Origin: Streptomyces phaeofaciens
GTDB taxonomy: Bacteria > Actinomycetota > Actinomycetes > Streptomycetales > Streptomycetaceae
DNA: 64,000 nucleotides
Direction: 5' to 3'
Assembly (NCBI RefSeq): GCF_014648915.1
Contig: NZ_BMSA01000001.1
Coordinates: 434,001 to 498,000 of the forward strand
Shown in pieces: positions 1 to 8,066 of the stretch. The notes below the pieces were generated by a model. That model had not been told where the DNA came from. It did not search any database and worked only from the letters and a program-made list of their open reading frames with translations. A program made the translations under genes and the position numbers. The number at the start of each line of letters is the position of its first letter. Position 1 is the stretch's first letter.

Positions 1-764
1 CCCTCGCGACGATCCACGCCGCGCTGGACGCGGGCGTGACCCTGATCGACACCGCGGACGCCTACCACCTGCACGCCGACGAGGTCGGCCACAACGAGAC
101 CCTGGTCGCCAAGGCGCTCGCCTCCCACGACCGGGGCCGGGACGTCCTCGTCGCCACCAAGGGCGGCCATCTGCGCCCCGGCGACGGCAGTTGGACCCTC
201 GACGGCAGCCCGCGGCATCTGCGCGAGGCCTGCGAGGCGTCCCTGCGCCGGCTCGGCGTCGAGGCGATCGGGCTGTACCAGTTCCACCGGCCCGACCCGC
301 GCGTCCCGTACGCCGAATCCGTCGGTGTGCTGCGGGAGTTGCTGGACGAGGGCAAGATCCGGGCGGCCGGGATCTCCAACGCCGGCCCCGAGCGGATCCG
401 GCAGGCGAACGACATCCTCGGCGGCCGGCTGGTCGCGGTGCAGAACCAGTTCTCCCCGGCCTTCCGCTCCAGTGAGCCCGAACTGCGGCTGTGCGACGAG
501 CTGGGCATCGCCTTCCTGCCCTGGAGCCCGCTGGGCGGCATCTCCCGTGCGTCCGGGCTGGGCTCCGCCCACGCGCCGTTCGCCCGGATCGCCGAGGCCC
601 ACGGGGTCGGTCCGCAGCGCGTGTGCCTGGCCTGGATGCTCGCCAAGTCCCCGGTGGTGGTGCCGATCCCGGGAGCCAGCCGCCCGGAGACGATCCGCGA
701 CTCGGCGGCCGCGCCGGACCTCGTCCTGAGCGCCGGCGAGATCGCGGAACTCGACGCCGTCTGA
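1..764 (+). CDS. Aldo/keto reductase, 5' end cut by window edge
   Basis: The reading frame is open from position 3 and gives 253 residues of an aldo/keto reductase; the true start lies upstream of the window. AKR landmarks are visible: the catalytic Asp/Tyr stretch in DTADAYHLHADEVGHNE, the Lys of VLVATKGGH, the GLYQFHRPDP strand, the GISNAG segment, and the C-terminal nucleotide-binding stretch PVVVPIPGASRPETIRDS. The family reduces aldehydes and ketones with NADPH in the cytoplasm; the substrate here cannot be told. The next gene (ABC exporter) begins 88 bases after the stop, so co-transcription is possible but not shown. It could also be a voltage-gated potassium channel beta-type AKR, which shares this fold. 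Confidence 0.9.
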   Translation, partial: LATIHAALDAGVTLIDTADAYHLHADEVGHNETLVAKALASHDRGRDVLVATKGGHLRPGDGSWTLDGSPRHLREACEASLRRLGVEAIGLYQFHRPDPRVPYAESVGVLRELLDEGKIRAAGISNAGPERIRQANDILGGRLVAVQNQFSPAFRSSEPELRLCDELGIAFLPWSPLGGISRASGLGSAHAPFARIAEAHGVGPQRVCLAWMLAKSPVVVPIPGASRPETIRDSAAAPDLVLSAGEIAELDAV

Positions 765-852
765 CGCCCGGGTGGTGTGCGCCCCGCCCAACGGGGGAGA
801 AAGCGCTTGCTATCGCTGACCGCACCACCGGACCCCAGGAGGACCGCCGTCC

Positions 853-2622
853 ATGGCGTCGCCGTACGAAAGACCGCTCGACCACCGCTACCGCGGTGAG
901 CACCCGATCCGCACCCTCGGCTATCTCCTGCGCGCCGACCGCCGCAGCCTGGCCGGCGCGGTCGCCGTCTTCACCGTCAAGCACAGCCCGGTCTGGCTGC
1001 TGCCGCTGATCACCGCCTCCATCATCGACACCGTCGTCCAGCACCAGCCGATCGGCCGGCTCTGGACCAGCACCGCCGTCATCCTGTTCATCCTGCTCGT
1101 CAACTACCCCCTGCACCTGCTCTACGTCCGGCTGCTCTACGGCAGCGTCCGCCGCATGGGCACCACCCTGCGCTCGGCGCTCTGCACCCGGATGCAGCAG
1201 CTGTCCATCGGCTACCACTCCCGGGTCAGCGCCGGAGTGCTCCAGGCGAAGGTGGTGCGGGACGTCGAGACCGTCGAGCAGATGGTCCAGCAGACCGCCG
1301 AGCAGGGGCTCGGCGCCTTCACCGTGCTCACCGGCGGACTCGTCATCATCGCCGTGCGCACCCCCGAGTTCGTGCCCGTCTTCCTGCTCGTCGTGCCCGC
1401 CGCCGCCCTGCTGGTCGACCGGCTGCGGGCCCGGCTGCGTGCCCACAACGAGAACTTCCGCCACGAGGTGGAGACCCTGTCCTCGCGCGTCACCGAGATG
1501 ACCCGGCTCATCCCGGTCACCCGCGCCCACGGTCTGGAGGGCAAGGCCCTGCGCCGCATGGACGGCACCCTGAACCGGCTGCTCACCTCCGGCATGCGCC
1601 TGGACCTGCTCAACGGCCGGGTCGGGTCGCTGGCCTGGGTGCTCCTCAACGTGATCGGCGTGCTCGTCCTCGCCGGCGCCGCGCTGATCTCGTACTACGG
1701 CGTCTGGGGCGTCACCGCGGGCGACGTCGTGATGCTCAGCGCCTTCCTGACCACCCTCACCAACTCCACCACCACACTGACCGGTCTGGCGCCGGTCATC
1801 GCCAAGGGCCTGGAATCGGTCCGCTCGGTCGGCGAGGTCCTCCAGGCCCCCGAGCTGGAGGACAACGAGGGCAAGGCCGAGGTCACCTCCCTGCGGGGCG
1901 CCGTGACCTTCCAGGACGTCGGCCACGCCTACGACGGCGACCGGCCCGCGGTGAGCGACTTCAGCCTGTCCGTCGCCCCCGGCGAGACGGTCGCGCTCGT
2001 CGGCGCCTCCGGCGCGGGCAAGTCCACCGTCCTCAACCTCGTCATCGGCTTCATCCGGCCGACCGCCGGCCGGCTGCTGCTCGACGGCACCGACATGAGC
2101 ACCCTGGACCTGCGCACCTACCGGCGTTTCGTGTCGGTCGTCCCGCAGGAGTCGATCCTCTTCGACGGCACGATCCGCGAGAACGTCGCCTACGGCATCG
2201 AGGACGAGGCCGACGACGACGCGGTCCGCGCCGCCCTGCGGGACGCCAACGCACTGGAGTTCGTCGAACGGCTGCCACAGGGCCTGGACACCCTGGTCGG
2301 CGACCGCGGGGCCCGGCTGTCGGGCGGGCAGAAGCAGCGGCTGGCCATCGCCCGCGCCCTGATCCGGGATCCCAGGGTGCTGGTCCTGGACGAGGCGACG
2401 TCCGCGCTCGACACCCGTTCGGAGGCGCTCGTCCAGCAGGCGCTCGCCCGTCTGCTGCGCGGCCGCACCACGTTCGTGGTGGCCCACCGGCTGTCCACCG
2501 TGCGCGGCGCCGACCGCATCGTCGTGATGGGGGAGGGGCGGATCCTGGAGACCGGCACCCACGACGAACTCCTGGGCCGGGGAGGGGCGTACACGGAGCT
2601 GCACAGCGGTCAGGTCGCGTGA
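853..2622 (+). CDS. ABC transporter, fused membrane and ATP-binding domains
   Basis: This 589-residue half-transporter has a membrane domain (about residues 30-315) and a C-terminal nucleotide-binding domain. The NBD is complete: Walker A GASGAGKST near residue 383, Q-loop VPQESILFDGTI, signature LSGGQKQR near 489, Walker B VLVLDEATSALD and H-loop VVAHRLST. The architecture fits an ABCB-type exporter working as a homodimer, or as a heterodimer with a partner encoded elsewhere; no second half-transporter is nearby. The ATG start is preceded by CCCAGGAGGACC. The cargo is unknown; lipids, drugs and peptides are all known substrates of this class. All catalytic motifs are intact. Confidence 0.93.
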   Translation: MASPYERPLDHRYRGEHPIRTLGYLLRADRRSLAGAVAVFTVKHSPVWLLPLITASIIDTVVQHQPIGRLWTSTAVILFILLVNYPLHLLYVRLLYGSVRRMGTTLRSALCTRMQQLSIGYHSRVSAGVLQAKVVRDVETVEQMVQQTAEQGLGAFTVLTGGLVIIAVRTPEFVPVFLLVVPAAALLVDRLRARLRAHNENFRHEVETLSSRVTEMTRLIPVTRAHGLEGKALRRMDGTLNRLLTSGMRLDLLNGRVGSLAWVLLNVIGVLVLAGAALISYYGVWGVTAGDVVMLSAFLTTLTNSTTTLTGLAPVIAKGLESVRSVGEVLQAPELEDNEGKAEVTSLRGAVTFQDVGHAYDGDRPAVSDFSLSVAPGETVALVGASGAGKSTVLNLVIGFIRPTAGRLLLDGTDMSTLDLRTYRRFVSVVPQESILFDGTIRENVAYGIEDEADDDAVRAALRDANALEFVERLPQGLDTLVGDRGARLSGGQKQRLAIARALIRDPRVLVLDEATSALDTRSEALVQQALARLLRGRTTFVVAHRLSTVRGADRIVVMGEGRILETGTHDELLGRGGAYTELHSGQVA

Positions 2623-2785
2623 CGCACCGTAGCCGACCGATGTGACGCAGAGTGATCGCTCGTGTCGCGTGCCGTACCGGCGGGTATGGCGGGATCATGC
2701 CCCCGGCGGGTGACATGTCCGCCCGGCGTGCATGAAACGCCCAGGTCCGGGCACACGCTGCGCAACAACCGAGAGAGGGGCGCTC

Positions 2786-3019
2786 GTGATCGTTCCGGAC
2801 CCGAAGGTCGCCAGGACGTTGTTGACCCGGTACGCGACGCTGAGGATCGCTCAGTCGGAGAGGGAGAGGCCGGAGATCGCCCGTGAGCTCAAGGACGTGA
2901 CGTACACGCTCTGCGTGCTCATGGGGACGTCCGACGTCCGGGAGGCGGTCGCCGCCGCCGACGCACTGCTCGCGCCGGCGGGCGCGGTGACCGGCCGGGG
3001 GCTGTCCCTGGCAGTCTGA
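2786..3019 (+). CDS. DUF5133-like small protein
   Basis: This 77-residue protein starts MIVPDPKVARTLLTRYATL and is rich in Ala, Arg and Glu, with a helix-forming middle. It resembles the short DUF5133 proteins common in Streptomyces, whose function is unknown; they are often next to ANTAR or stress genes. I chose the GTG at 2786 because GAGAGAGGGG sits just upstream at a good distance. A longer in-frame ATG at 2732 lacks a ribosome binding site and adds an unlikely basic extension. There is no signal peptide or membrane segment. The gene ends just before a strong hairpin shared with the convergent tgmB gene. Confidence 0.75.
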   Translation: MIVPDPKVARTLLTRYATLRIAQSERERPEIARELKDVTYTLCVLMGTSDVREAVAAADALLAPAGAVTGRGLSLAV

Positions 3020-3024
3020 GACCG

Positions 3025-3071
3025 CCGCGGCGCCGGCCGGAGCCCCGTCGGGGCGCGGGCCGGCGCCGCGG
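3025..3071. terminator. Bidirectional terminator hairpin
   Basis: A perfect 14-bp inverted repeat (CCGCGGCGCCGGCC at 3025-3038 against 3058-3071) encloses a loop that itself folds as GCCCC-GTC-GGGGC. It lies exactly between the convergent DUF5133 and tgmB genes, so it can stop both transcripts. There is no T-tract, as is usual in Streptomyces. Confidence 0.8.
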
Positions 3072-3075
3072 CACG

Positions 3076-4065
3076 TCAGGAGGCCGTCGAGCCGCAGTGG
3101 TCGGCGCGCCGGGAACCCGGTCTCGCCGGCGGGGGTCCGGACAGCCACTCCGCGATGGTGCGGGCGATCGGCTGGCCGGTGTCCACCTCCACGAACCCGA
3201 ACTGCCCCGACTGGTTGCACTCCAGGAACCACCACGTCCCGTCGGAGTCCTCCGCGAAGTCGAAGGCGCCGTACGAGAGTTCAGCCTCCCGCAGATACGT
3301 CCGCACCGCGTCGGCGAGGCGCGGCGGGACGTCGGCCGGGCGCCACGGCGTGGCGGAGGACGCGTACCGCACGTCCACCACGTCGGGGTCGCCGCCCGGA
3401 TCCGTGTCCTTGCGGGCCGCCAGGATCCGGTCCCCCACCGCCGTGAGCCGGATGTCGGCCCGCTTGGCGACCCGGCGCTGGAGCAGCGTCGGGCCGTAGG
3501 CGACGGCCGCGAAGTCGGCGCCGTGCGGCACCCGGGTGGTCGGCACCGCCCGGGGCGGGTCCTGCGGGTGGGCCCCGGACACCGGCTTGACGACCAGGTC
3601 CGGGTAGCGCTCGGCGAAGTCCCGCGCGGCCTGCGGGAACGTCGTGATGAGCGTCGCGGGCACGGGCAGCCCGCTGAGCTGCGCGAGCCGCAGCTGCCAC
3701 GGCTTGTGCCGGGCCCGTACGGCCGCGTCGGGATGGTTCATCCAGCGTGCCCCGGTGCCCCGGAGCATGCCGTAGAGCGCCTGCGAGGACTCCTCCGTGA
3801 GCCACGCGGACGGCTCGGCCGCCCGGGCCGCCGCCGCGCCCGGGCGGCGCACCCAGACGGACCGCAGCCCCTCGAGGCTCACCAGCCGGCCGGCGGACGA
3901 CAGATGGCCCCGGAAGGCACCGTGGACGTATTCGCCGGAGAGGGCTACGGTGCCGGTCAGATCGGCCGGATCGAACCGGACGACCGGGACGCCCGCGGCG
4001 TTCAGGTGCACGACCACCATGTCCGCGGTGACGTCCTCTTCACAGGTCAGGATGAGCACGGTCAT
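3076..4065 (-). CDS. tgmB: ATP-grasp ribosomal peptide maturase (graspetide ligase)
   Basis: This 329-residue ATP-grasp enzyme begins MTVLILTCEEDVTADMVVVHL and carries the family's VKPVSG ATP-binding lysine strand and the metal-binding motif FLECNQSGQFGF near the C-terminus. It matches the actinobacterial SAV_5884-type maturases (TgmB), which use ATP to make omega-ester or omega-amide links between Asp/Glu side chains and Thr/Ser/Lys side chains of a precursor peptide. The precursor gene tgmA lies 16 bases upstream on the same strand, which strongly supports the role. The carboxyl-O-methyltransferase (PIMT-like) that often accompanies this pair is not adjacent. The protein should be cytoplasmic. 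The last 20 or so residues are Arg/Pro-rich and poorly conserved-looking. Confidence 0.92.
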   Translation of the reverse strand: MTVLILTCEEDVTADMVVVHLNAAGVPVVRFDPADLTGTVALSGEYVHGAFRGHLSSAGRLVSLEGLRSVWVRRPGAAAARAAEPSAWLTEESSQALYGMLRGTGARWMNHPDAAVRARHKPWQLRLAQLSGLPVPATLITTFPQAARDFAERYPDLVVKPVSGAHPQDPPRAVPTTRVPHGADFAAVAYGPTLLQRRVAKRADIRLTAVGDRILAARKDTDPGGDPDVVDVRYASSATPWRPADVPPRLADAVRTYLREAELSYGAFDFAEDSDGTWWFLECNQSGQFGFVEVDTGQPIARTIAEWLSGPPPARPGSRRADHCGSTAS

Positions 4066-4081
4066 CGTTCTCGGCCCGTGG

Positions 4082-4273
4082 TCAGTCGTCGAAGTGGGTC
4101 TTGGACCCCGCTGTCGAGGTGGTCGTCCCCAGCTCTCTGAGCAGGGCGTGGTCGCGCGCGGCGACCCGGCCGTCGAGGAGCACGTTCAACTGCAGTCCGG
4201 AGTCGTACGCGTATGGAGTGGCGAACTCCAACTCTGCTGCGGGGCGTGCGTAGTTGAGCGCGAACGGTTGCAT
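4082..4273 (-). CDS. tgmA: ATP-grasp-modified RiPP precursor (graspetide)
   Basis: This 63-residue peptide lies directly upstream of the ATP-grasp maturase. The leader starts MQPFALNYARP, a PF-type motif like the recognition helix of graspetide leaders. The C-terminal core is Thr/Ser-rich and ends GTTTSTAGSKTHFDD. The only acidic residues in this tail are D62 and D63, so at most two side-chain links could form there, with T50-T52, S53, T54, S57, K58 or T59 as partners (inference). The start codon is preceded by GAGGGAGAG. There is no export signal, and no dedicated protease or transporter lies beside it. The mature product is unknown. Confidence 0.88.
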   Translation of the reverse strand: MQPFALNYARPAAELEFATPYAYDSGLQLNVLLDGRVAARDHALLRELGTTTSTAGSKTHFDD

Positions 4274-4363
4274 GTTCTCTCCCTCGTCGGTACTGCCTCG
4301 ATCAAGCGGTGCCGCTGTGCGACGTCACTCGGGCCCGCTGCATTGGTGCGACCTTCAGTCACT

Positions 4364-4392
4364 TATACGATTCGAACGGGTGGTTGGTTTCC
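4364..4392 (-). promoter_or_regulatory. Possible ECF-type promoter of tgmAB
   Basis: Read on the minus strand, GGAAAC (4392-4387) is followed after 17 bases by CGTATA (4369-4364), the layout of many extracytoplasmic-function sigma promoters. It lies about 90 bases upstream of the tgmA start in a locally AT-rich stretch. No transcript evidence is available. Confidence 0.4.
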
Positions 4393-4486
4393 TTACTCTC
4401 CGTGATCACCGGCGAGTCAGGACCCAAGCAGGGCGCGGAGCAGGGGAGATGGACCGATTGGGGTGTGAAAACGACTTCATGGAAGG

Positions 4487-4768
4487 TCAGTTGGAGGACC
4501 CTGCGCGGCCCGGAGCGCGGCGCAGGGAGCGCAGGGCGAGCAGCAGGACACCGATGTCGTCGAGGTAGACCGGATCGGGCACGAGGTCGGTCGGGAGCAC
4601 GAAATACGCGACCGCTCCCCAGAACACCCAGCGCGGGCCGGTGGGGAGCCCGGCCTGTCTCAGACCCCTACGGGTGCGGACCAGCCGCACCAGGACCACC
4701 GCGGCTCCGGCGAACAGGACCACGGCCAGCGCCGCGCCGGCGGTGACGAGCAGGGTGGTCGTGTCCAT
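4487..4768 (-). CDS. YkvA-like (DUF1232) membrane protein
   Basis: This 93-residue protein has an N-terminal hydrophobic helix (LLVTAGAALAVVLFAGAAVV), a short basic linker, and a second hydrophobic part carrying the DUF1232 signature VLPTDLVPDP-x2-LDDIG. YkvA-like proteins are small membrane proteins of unknown function, some linked to envelope homeostasis. The ATG start is preceded by GGAAGGAGGGCC. It runs toward tgmA but has its own spacing of more than 200 bases, so it is probably a separate transcript. Confidence 0.85.
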   Translation of the reverse strand: MDTTTLLVTAGAALAVVLFAGAAVVLVRLVRTRRGLRQAGLPTGPRWVFWGAVAYFVLPTDLVPDPVYLDDIGVLLLALRSLRRAPGRAGSSN

Positions 4769-5174
4769 GGGCCCTCCTTCCGCGGTCTGTGGGCGGCGTT
4801 CTGCCCCCTGTTGTCGGTTTCCCCGCTTTCGGCCCCCGAACTCCCGCTTCCGGCGGGATTACCGCATCCGACGCAGGGAAACCGCGCGCGGACGGCCCGC
4901 CGCCCCGCTCACGCGGGTGCCGTGCCCGGGTGGCGGGGTGGCTTCTGTGCCCGTAGCAAAGGCACCGTCATCTCGCGTGTCGCAGCTCGGGGGTGCAGGG
5001 GTGACGACAGCCTTCAGCCCGCTCTCGCGAAGAATCGCGTCCACCGCCCCGTGACGGAGATCACCCGGCTCGGGTGCCGCGCTGTGCCGGGGGCCGCGGC
5101 GCCGAGGCGGTCCGGGCGGCGGCCACCGGCCGGCCGCCACGGCGTACGCCCGCGCGCTCCGATGCGCTCGGCCC
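4769..5174. other. Gene-free stretch upstream of the YkvA gene
   Basis: No convincing gene is seen here. Open frames exist on both strands but show the Arg/Pro/Gly-rich composition of non-coding high-GC frames. The part nearest 4769 should hold the promoter of the YkvA-like gene. I found no strong hairpin or repeat. Confidence 0.5.
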
Positions 5175-5640
5175 GTGGGCCGTGGGCCGTGGGCGGCCTG
5201 GACCGTCGTGCTCGCCCTCGCCCTCGCCCTCATCCCGTGCGGTGCCGCACATCTTCCGGTGCGCCGGGACGGCGTCCCGCCCGCCGTCCTCGCGATCGCC
5301 TGCGCGCGGTCGGGGCTCTGCCCGGTGCCGACGGCGCTGCTGGTCCGCCCGACCGCCCCGGTGACGGGGGCGGTGGCCGGGGTGCCGGTGGTGTGCGGGG
5401 CCGCCCGGCTGCGCGACGGCCGTCCCGGGGTCGCGGGCCTGTCCGCTCCGACGGACGCGGCGCTCGCCCCGCCGTGGGCGGCCGTCGTGACGGCGGTGCC
5501 GTGGGCGCTGATGGCACGGGTGTTCGCCGGGGTGGCGGAGCGACGTGGGGGTGACGCCGGAGGCGGCAACCGACCGGGGCCGTGTCGCACGGCGACACCG
5601 GGGGAGGCCCGGGTGGGGGCGTCCGTCCAGGTCAGGATCC
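5175..5640 (+). pseudogene. Possible remnant of a sensor-kinase membrane domain
   Basis: In one plus-strand frame this stretch reads as a plausible membrane protein: WTVVLALALALIPCGAA, then a short basic RR-x-GVPPAVLAIACA segment, two more hydrophobic stretches, and APTDAALAPPWAAVV. The pattern is like the N-terminal membrane part of Streptomyces two-component histidine kinases. After about residue 130 the frame turns into unstructured Arg/Gly/Pro sequence running antisense to the next gene. No DHp or ATPase domain and no response regulator follow. I read it as a decayed 5' fragment; it may equally be non-coding sequence with chance hydrophobicity. The start at 5175 is only the first usable codon. 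Confidence 0.3.
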
Positions 5641-5741
5641 TGAACCGGGCTGCCGGTGGGCCCGCGCGGGTCGGCCGGCGGCCCGGCGCCTCTGTTCGCC
5701 GGCGGTCCGGCCGCCGCCGTCGGCCGGTGGCCCGGCCGGCG

Positions 5742-6968
5742 CTATCCGCCGGCCGGCTCGGGGCCGGTCCGGCCGGAGGCGTTGTCCCGGTCCCGGGCGG
5801 AGTCCGGGGCAGGCGCGTCCGGTGCGTCGGCCGCGGGCTCGGCGTCCGGGCCGTTCGGCGCCGGGCGCAGGCCCTTCGTCGTCTCCTTGAAGCGCTCCAG
5901 GGTCCGGCCCAGCTGCTGGAACGGGGAGCCGCCCCGCCGGGGCTGCGGACGGCGTGGTTCCGGGGCCTCGGCCGCCGCCTCCCGGTAGGCGGCAAGCGCC
6001 TCGTGGGCCTGTTCGGAGGCCTCCCGGTACAGGTCCCGGGACTGGGTCATCGCCTCCAGGGCCTCCTTGTACATCGCGATCAGCTCGCGCGCCTGGGCGA
6101 GTTCCTCCTCCCGGGTCAGCAGCCGCCACTTCTCCCGCAGGAGGGTGAGCGCGACGTCGCCGCCCTCCGGCAGCGGCCGGGGCAGCGCGGCGAACCGCCG
6201 CACCGCGTCCAGCACCTCCGTGGGATGCGTGCCGTCCAGGAACACGCTGCGCACCGAGAAGTCGTCGGCGTCGTACCCCGCCGGGGCCGGTGAGCCGGGC
6301 AGCACCAGCGCACCGCCGCGCGGCACCTCCACCCCGTACTCCTTCAGGGCCCAGTTCACGGTCCGCAACTGGTGCGGCGCGGCCCGCAGTTCGACCACCC
6401 GGTGGTGCAGGGCTGGCGGCAGCAGCGGGATCAGCGAGCGGCGGCCCCGATCGTCGGGCGTCATCGCCTCGTGCACCACGACCGGGACGGTCCAGGTGTC
6501 GCGCAGCGCGCCCCGCAGGGCACGGCGCAGCTCCTTGTCGTCCGCGGGCAGCGGGTTGGTGTGGAGGAACCGCAGCCCGGTGACGGTCTCGTGGCCCCAC
6601 GCGCTGTCGACCTCCCAGGGCCAGAACATCGCGGCGGGCGAGGGCCAGCGCGGATCCCAGGGCTGCTCCGCCTCCGCGACCAGAGTCCACTCCTGCCCCT
6701 GGCCGGACCACTCCGCGAGTTTCAGCCGGGCGCGGACGGTCACCTCGTCCGGCACCTGCCAGCGGGCCTCGAAGGCCAGCTCCCCCTCGGCCGTCTCGGA
6801 GTCGGGCAGTTCCAGGAAGTCCAGGATCGTCTCGGCGTCCTTGAGTTCCTGGAGGTTCTTGCGCAGGACGTCCGGTGCGGCGGGACCGGTGTGGCGGCCA
6901 CGGGCGAGCCAGACCGTGGAAGGTGTCGAGGGCGGGACGGTCGCGGAGATGAGCATGAGTCCGTTCAT
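5742..6968 (-). CDS. Hypothetical protein, 408 aa, coiled-coil C-terminal part
   Basis: I do not recognise a named family. The N-terminal 300 residues look globular (many Trp, LPPALHHRVVELRAAP, YDADDFSVRSVFLDGTHP). A helical, Glu/Ala-rich stretch follows (EELAQARELIAMYKEALEAM ... EASEQAHEALAAYREAAAE), likely a coiled coil. The tail is low-complexity Pro/Asp/Ala. There is no signal peptide or membrane helix, so a cytoplasmic protein is expected. I start at the ATG of MNGLMLISATVPP; an upstream ATG adds only nine Arg/Pro-rich residues. It stands alone between a gene-free stretch and the TetR gene. The positional pattern of hydrophobic residues supports a real gene. Confidence 0.75.
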   Translation of the reverse strand: MNGLMLISATVPPSTPSTVWLARGRHTGPAAPDVLRKNLQELKDAETILDFLELPDSETAEGELAFEARWQVPDEVTVRARLKLAEWSGQGQEWTLVAEAEQPWDPRWPSPAAMFWPWEVDSAWGHETVTGLRFLHTNPLPADDKELRRALRGALRDTWTVPVVVHEAMTPDDRGRRSLIPLLPPALHHRVVELRAAPHQLRTVNWALKEYGVEVPRGGALVLPGSPAPAGYDADDFSVRSVFLDGTHPTEVLDAVRRFAALPRPLPEGGDVALTLLREKWRLLTREEELAQARELIAMYKEALEAMTQSRDLYREASEQAHEALAAYREAAAEAPEPRRPQPRRGGSPFQQLGRTLERFKETTKGLRPAPNGPDAEPAADAPDAPAPDSARDRDNASGRTGPEPAGG

Positions 6969-7352
6969 GAGGGACGGGCGGGGGCGATGGAGCAAAGGCC
7001 AGTATCGCGCGCCGCGGGGTGTGTGCGATCAAGCGGGGTGCGGGGCGGGAGGGTCTCGGGGTGCCGGGAACCTCGGGCGGTGGCCGGGGATGCCCGGTCG
7101 AGGGGTGCCTGCCCAGCCGTACGCCCCGTCACGCGTGGCGATTTCGGTTCCGTGGGGGGTGCGCGCGGTCCGGGCGGGGGTGTGCGGGGTCCGTCCGGGG
7201 TGTGACCGGTTCACCACGGCGGCCCCCGGCGCACCCATGGGCCCGCCGTGCCGTGGCCCTGACAATCGGATGGACAGGGCTCGCCCACCATCCGCGTCGG
7301 GGCGGGCCCTGTCCCCGTACCGGTGCCTCGGCCGGCCCACTGCGCCCCGGCC
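6969..7352. other. Gene-free stretch between hypothetical gene and TetR gene
   Basis: This interval holds the upstream region of the 408-aa hypothetical gene (near 6969-7060) and a terminator-like hairpin at 7272-7314 for the TetR gene. Otherwise G-rich unstructured sequence is seen and no supported gene. Confidence 0.5.
7272..7314 (-). terminator. Likely terminator of the TetR gene
   Basis: GGACAGGGC (7272-7280) pairs perfectly with GCCCTGTCC (7306-7314), with further partial pairing in the loop. It lies about 40 bases beyond the stop of the TetR gene. Confidence 0.5.
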
Positions 7353-7952
7353 CTACCGGAAGAGCCGGTCCAGGTGGTGGTCCAGCACCCCGGCCGCCGC
7401 CTCCGGGGCCCGCTGGCCGACGAGGACGCTGCTGCCGAGTCCCGCGGACAGGGCGAGCAGGCTGACGGCCTCCACCTCCGCGTCCACCCCCGGGCGGAGG
7501 AGACCGCCCTCCTCGGCCTGCCGCAGCAGGGCGACCAGCGCCTGTTCGGCGGCGTCGGGCTCCTTGACGAACGGCTGGGCGGCGAGCGCCCGGTCGGTGA
7601 CGGACAGGACCGCGTACGAGGTGTAGACGAGGTGGAAGGTGCGGCTCTCCTCGTCCGTCGGCAGCGCCGCCCCCAGCATCGCCTCGATCATCGCGCGCGG
7701 TCCGGGATCGTCGCCGGCGGCCCGGATCCGGGCGGTCACCCGCTCCCCGAACCGCCCGGCCAGGTGCCGCAGCCCGTAGAGCAGCAGCTTCTCCTTGGTC
7801 TCGAAGTAGTACTGCACCAGCCGGAGCGACACGCCCGCCTCCGCCGCCACGTCGCGCATCCCGACGGCGTGCAGCCCGCGTCGCGCCGCCACCCGCAGCA
7901 GGGCCTCGGCGATGTCGGTACGCCGTTCCTCGTGGTCCACCCGCCTGGGCAT
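7353..7952 (-). CDS. TetR-family transcriptional regulator
   Basis: This 199-residue protein has a classic N-terminal TetR helix-turn-helix: RRTDIAEALLRVAARRGLHA followed by MRDVAAEAGVSLRLVQYYF and TKEKLLLYG. The C-terminal 130 residues form the ligand-binding and dimerisation part. It is divergent from an alpha/beta hydrolase gene, and two matching 16-bp palindromes lie in the 114 bases between the starts. The usual reading is that it represses itself and the hydrolase and is released by a small ligand related to the hydrolase's substrate (inference). Start ATG at 7952 gives MPRRVDHEERR, with GGGAGCGGCCG upstream. Confidence 0.93.
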   Translation of the reverse strand: MPRRVDHEERRTDIAEALLRVAARRGLHAVGMRDVAAEAGVSLRLVQYYFETKEKLLLYGLRHLAGRFGERVTARIRAAGDDPGPRAMIEAMLGAALPTDEESRTFHLVYTSYAVLSVTDRALAAQPFVKEPDAAEQALVALLRQAEEGGLLRPGVDAEVEAVSLLALSAGLGSSVLVGQRAPEAAAGVLDHHLDRLFR

Positions 7953-8002
7953 CGGCCGCTCCCTCGCTCGCCGTTCACCGGTGACTCCGCAAGACCCCTT
8001 GA

Positions 8003-8040
8003 TGGTACAGCCGTACCAACATCGTGATACGTTCGTACCA
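8003..8040. promoter_or_regulatory. Two-copy TetR operator
   Basis: Two related 16-bp palindromes lie between the divergent starts: TGGTACAGCCGTACCA at 8003-8018 and TGATACGTTCGTACCA at 8025-8040. Both fit TGRTAC-N4-GTACCA, with centres 22 bp apart (about two helical turns). They probably bind the neighbouring TetR protein as two dimers. Confidence 0.75.
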
Positions 8041-8066
8041 TAAAGAGCCCGTACCCGGAGGTGGCC

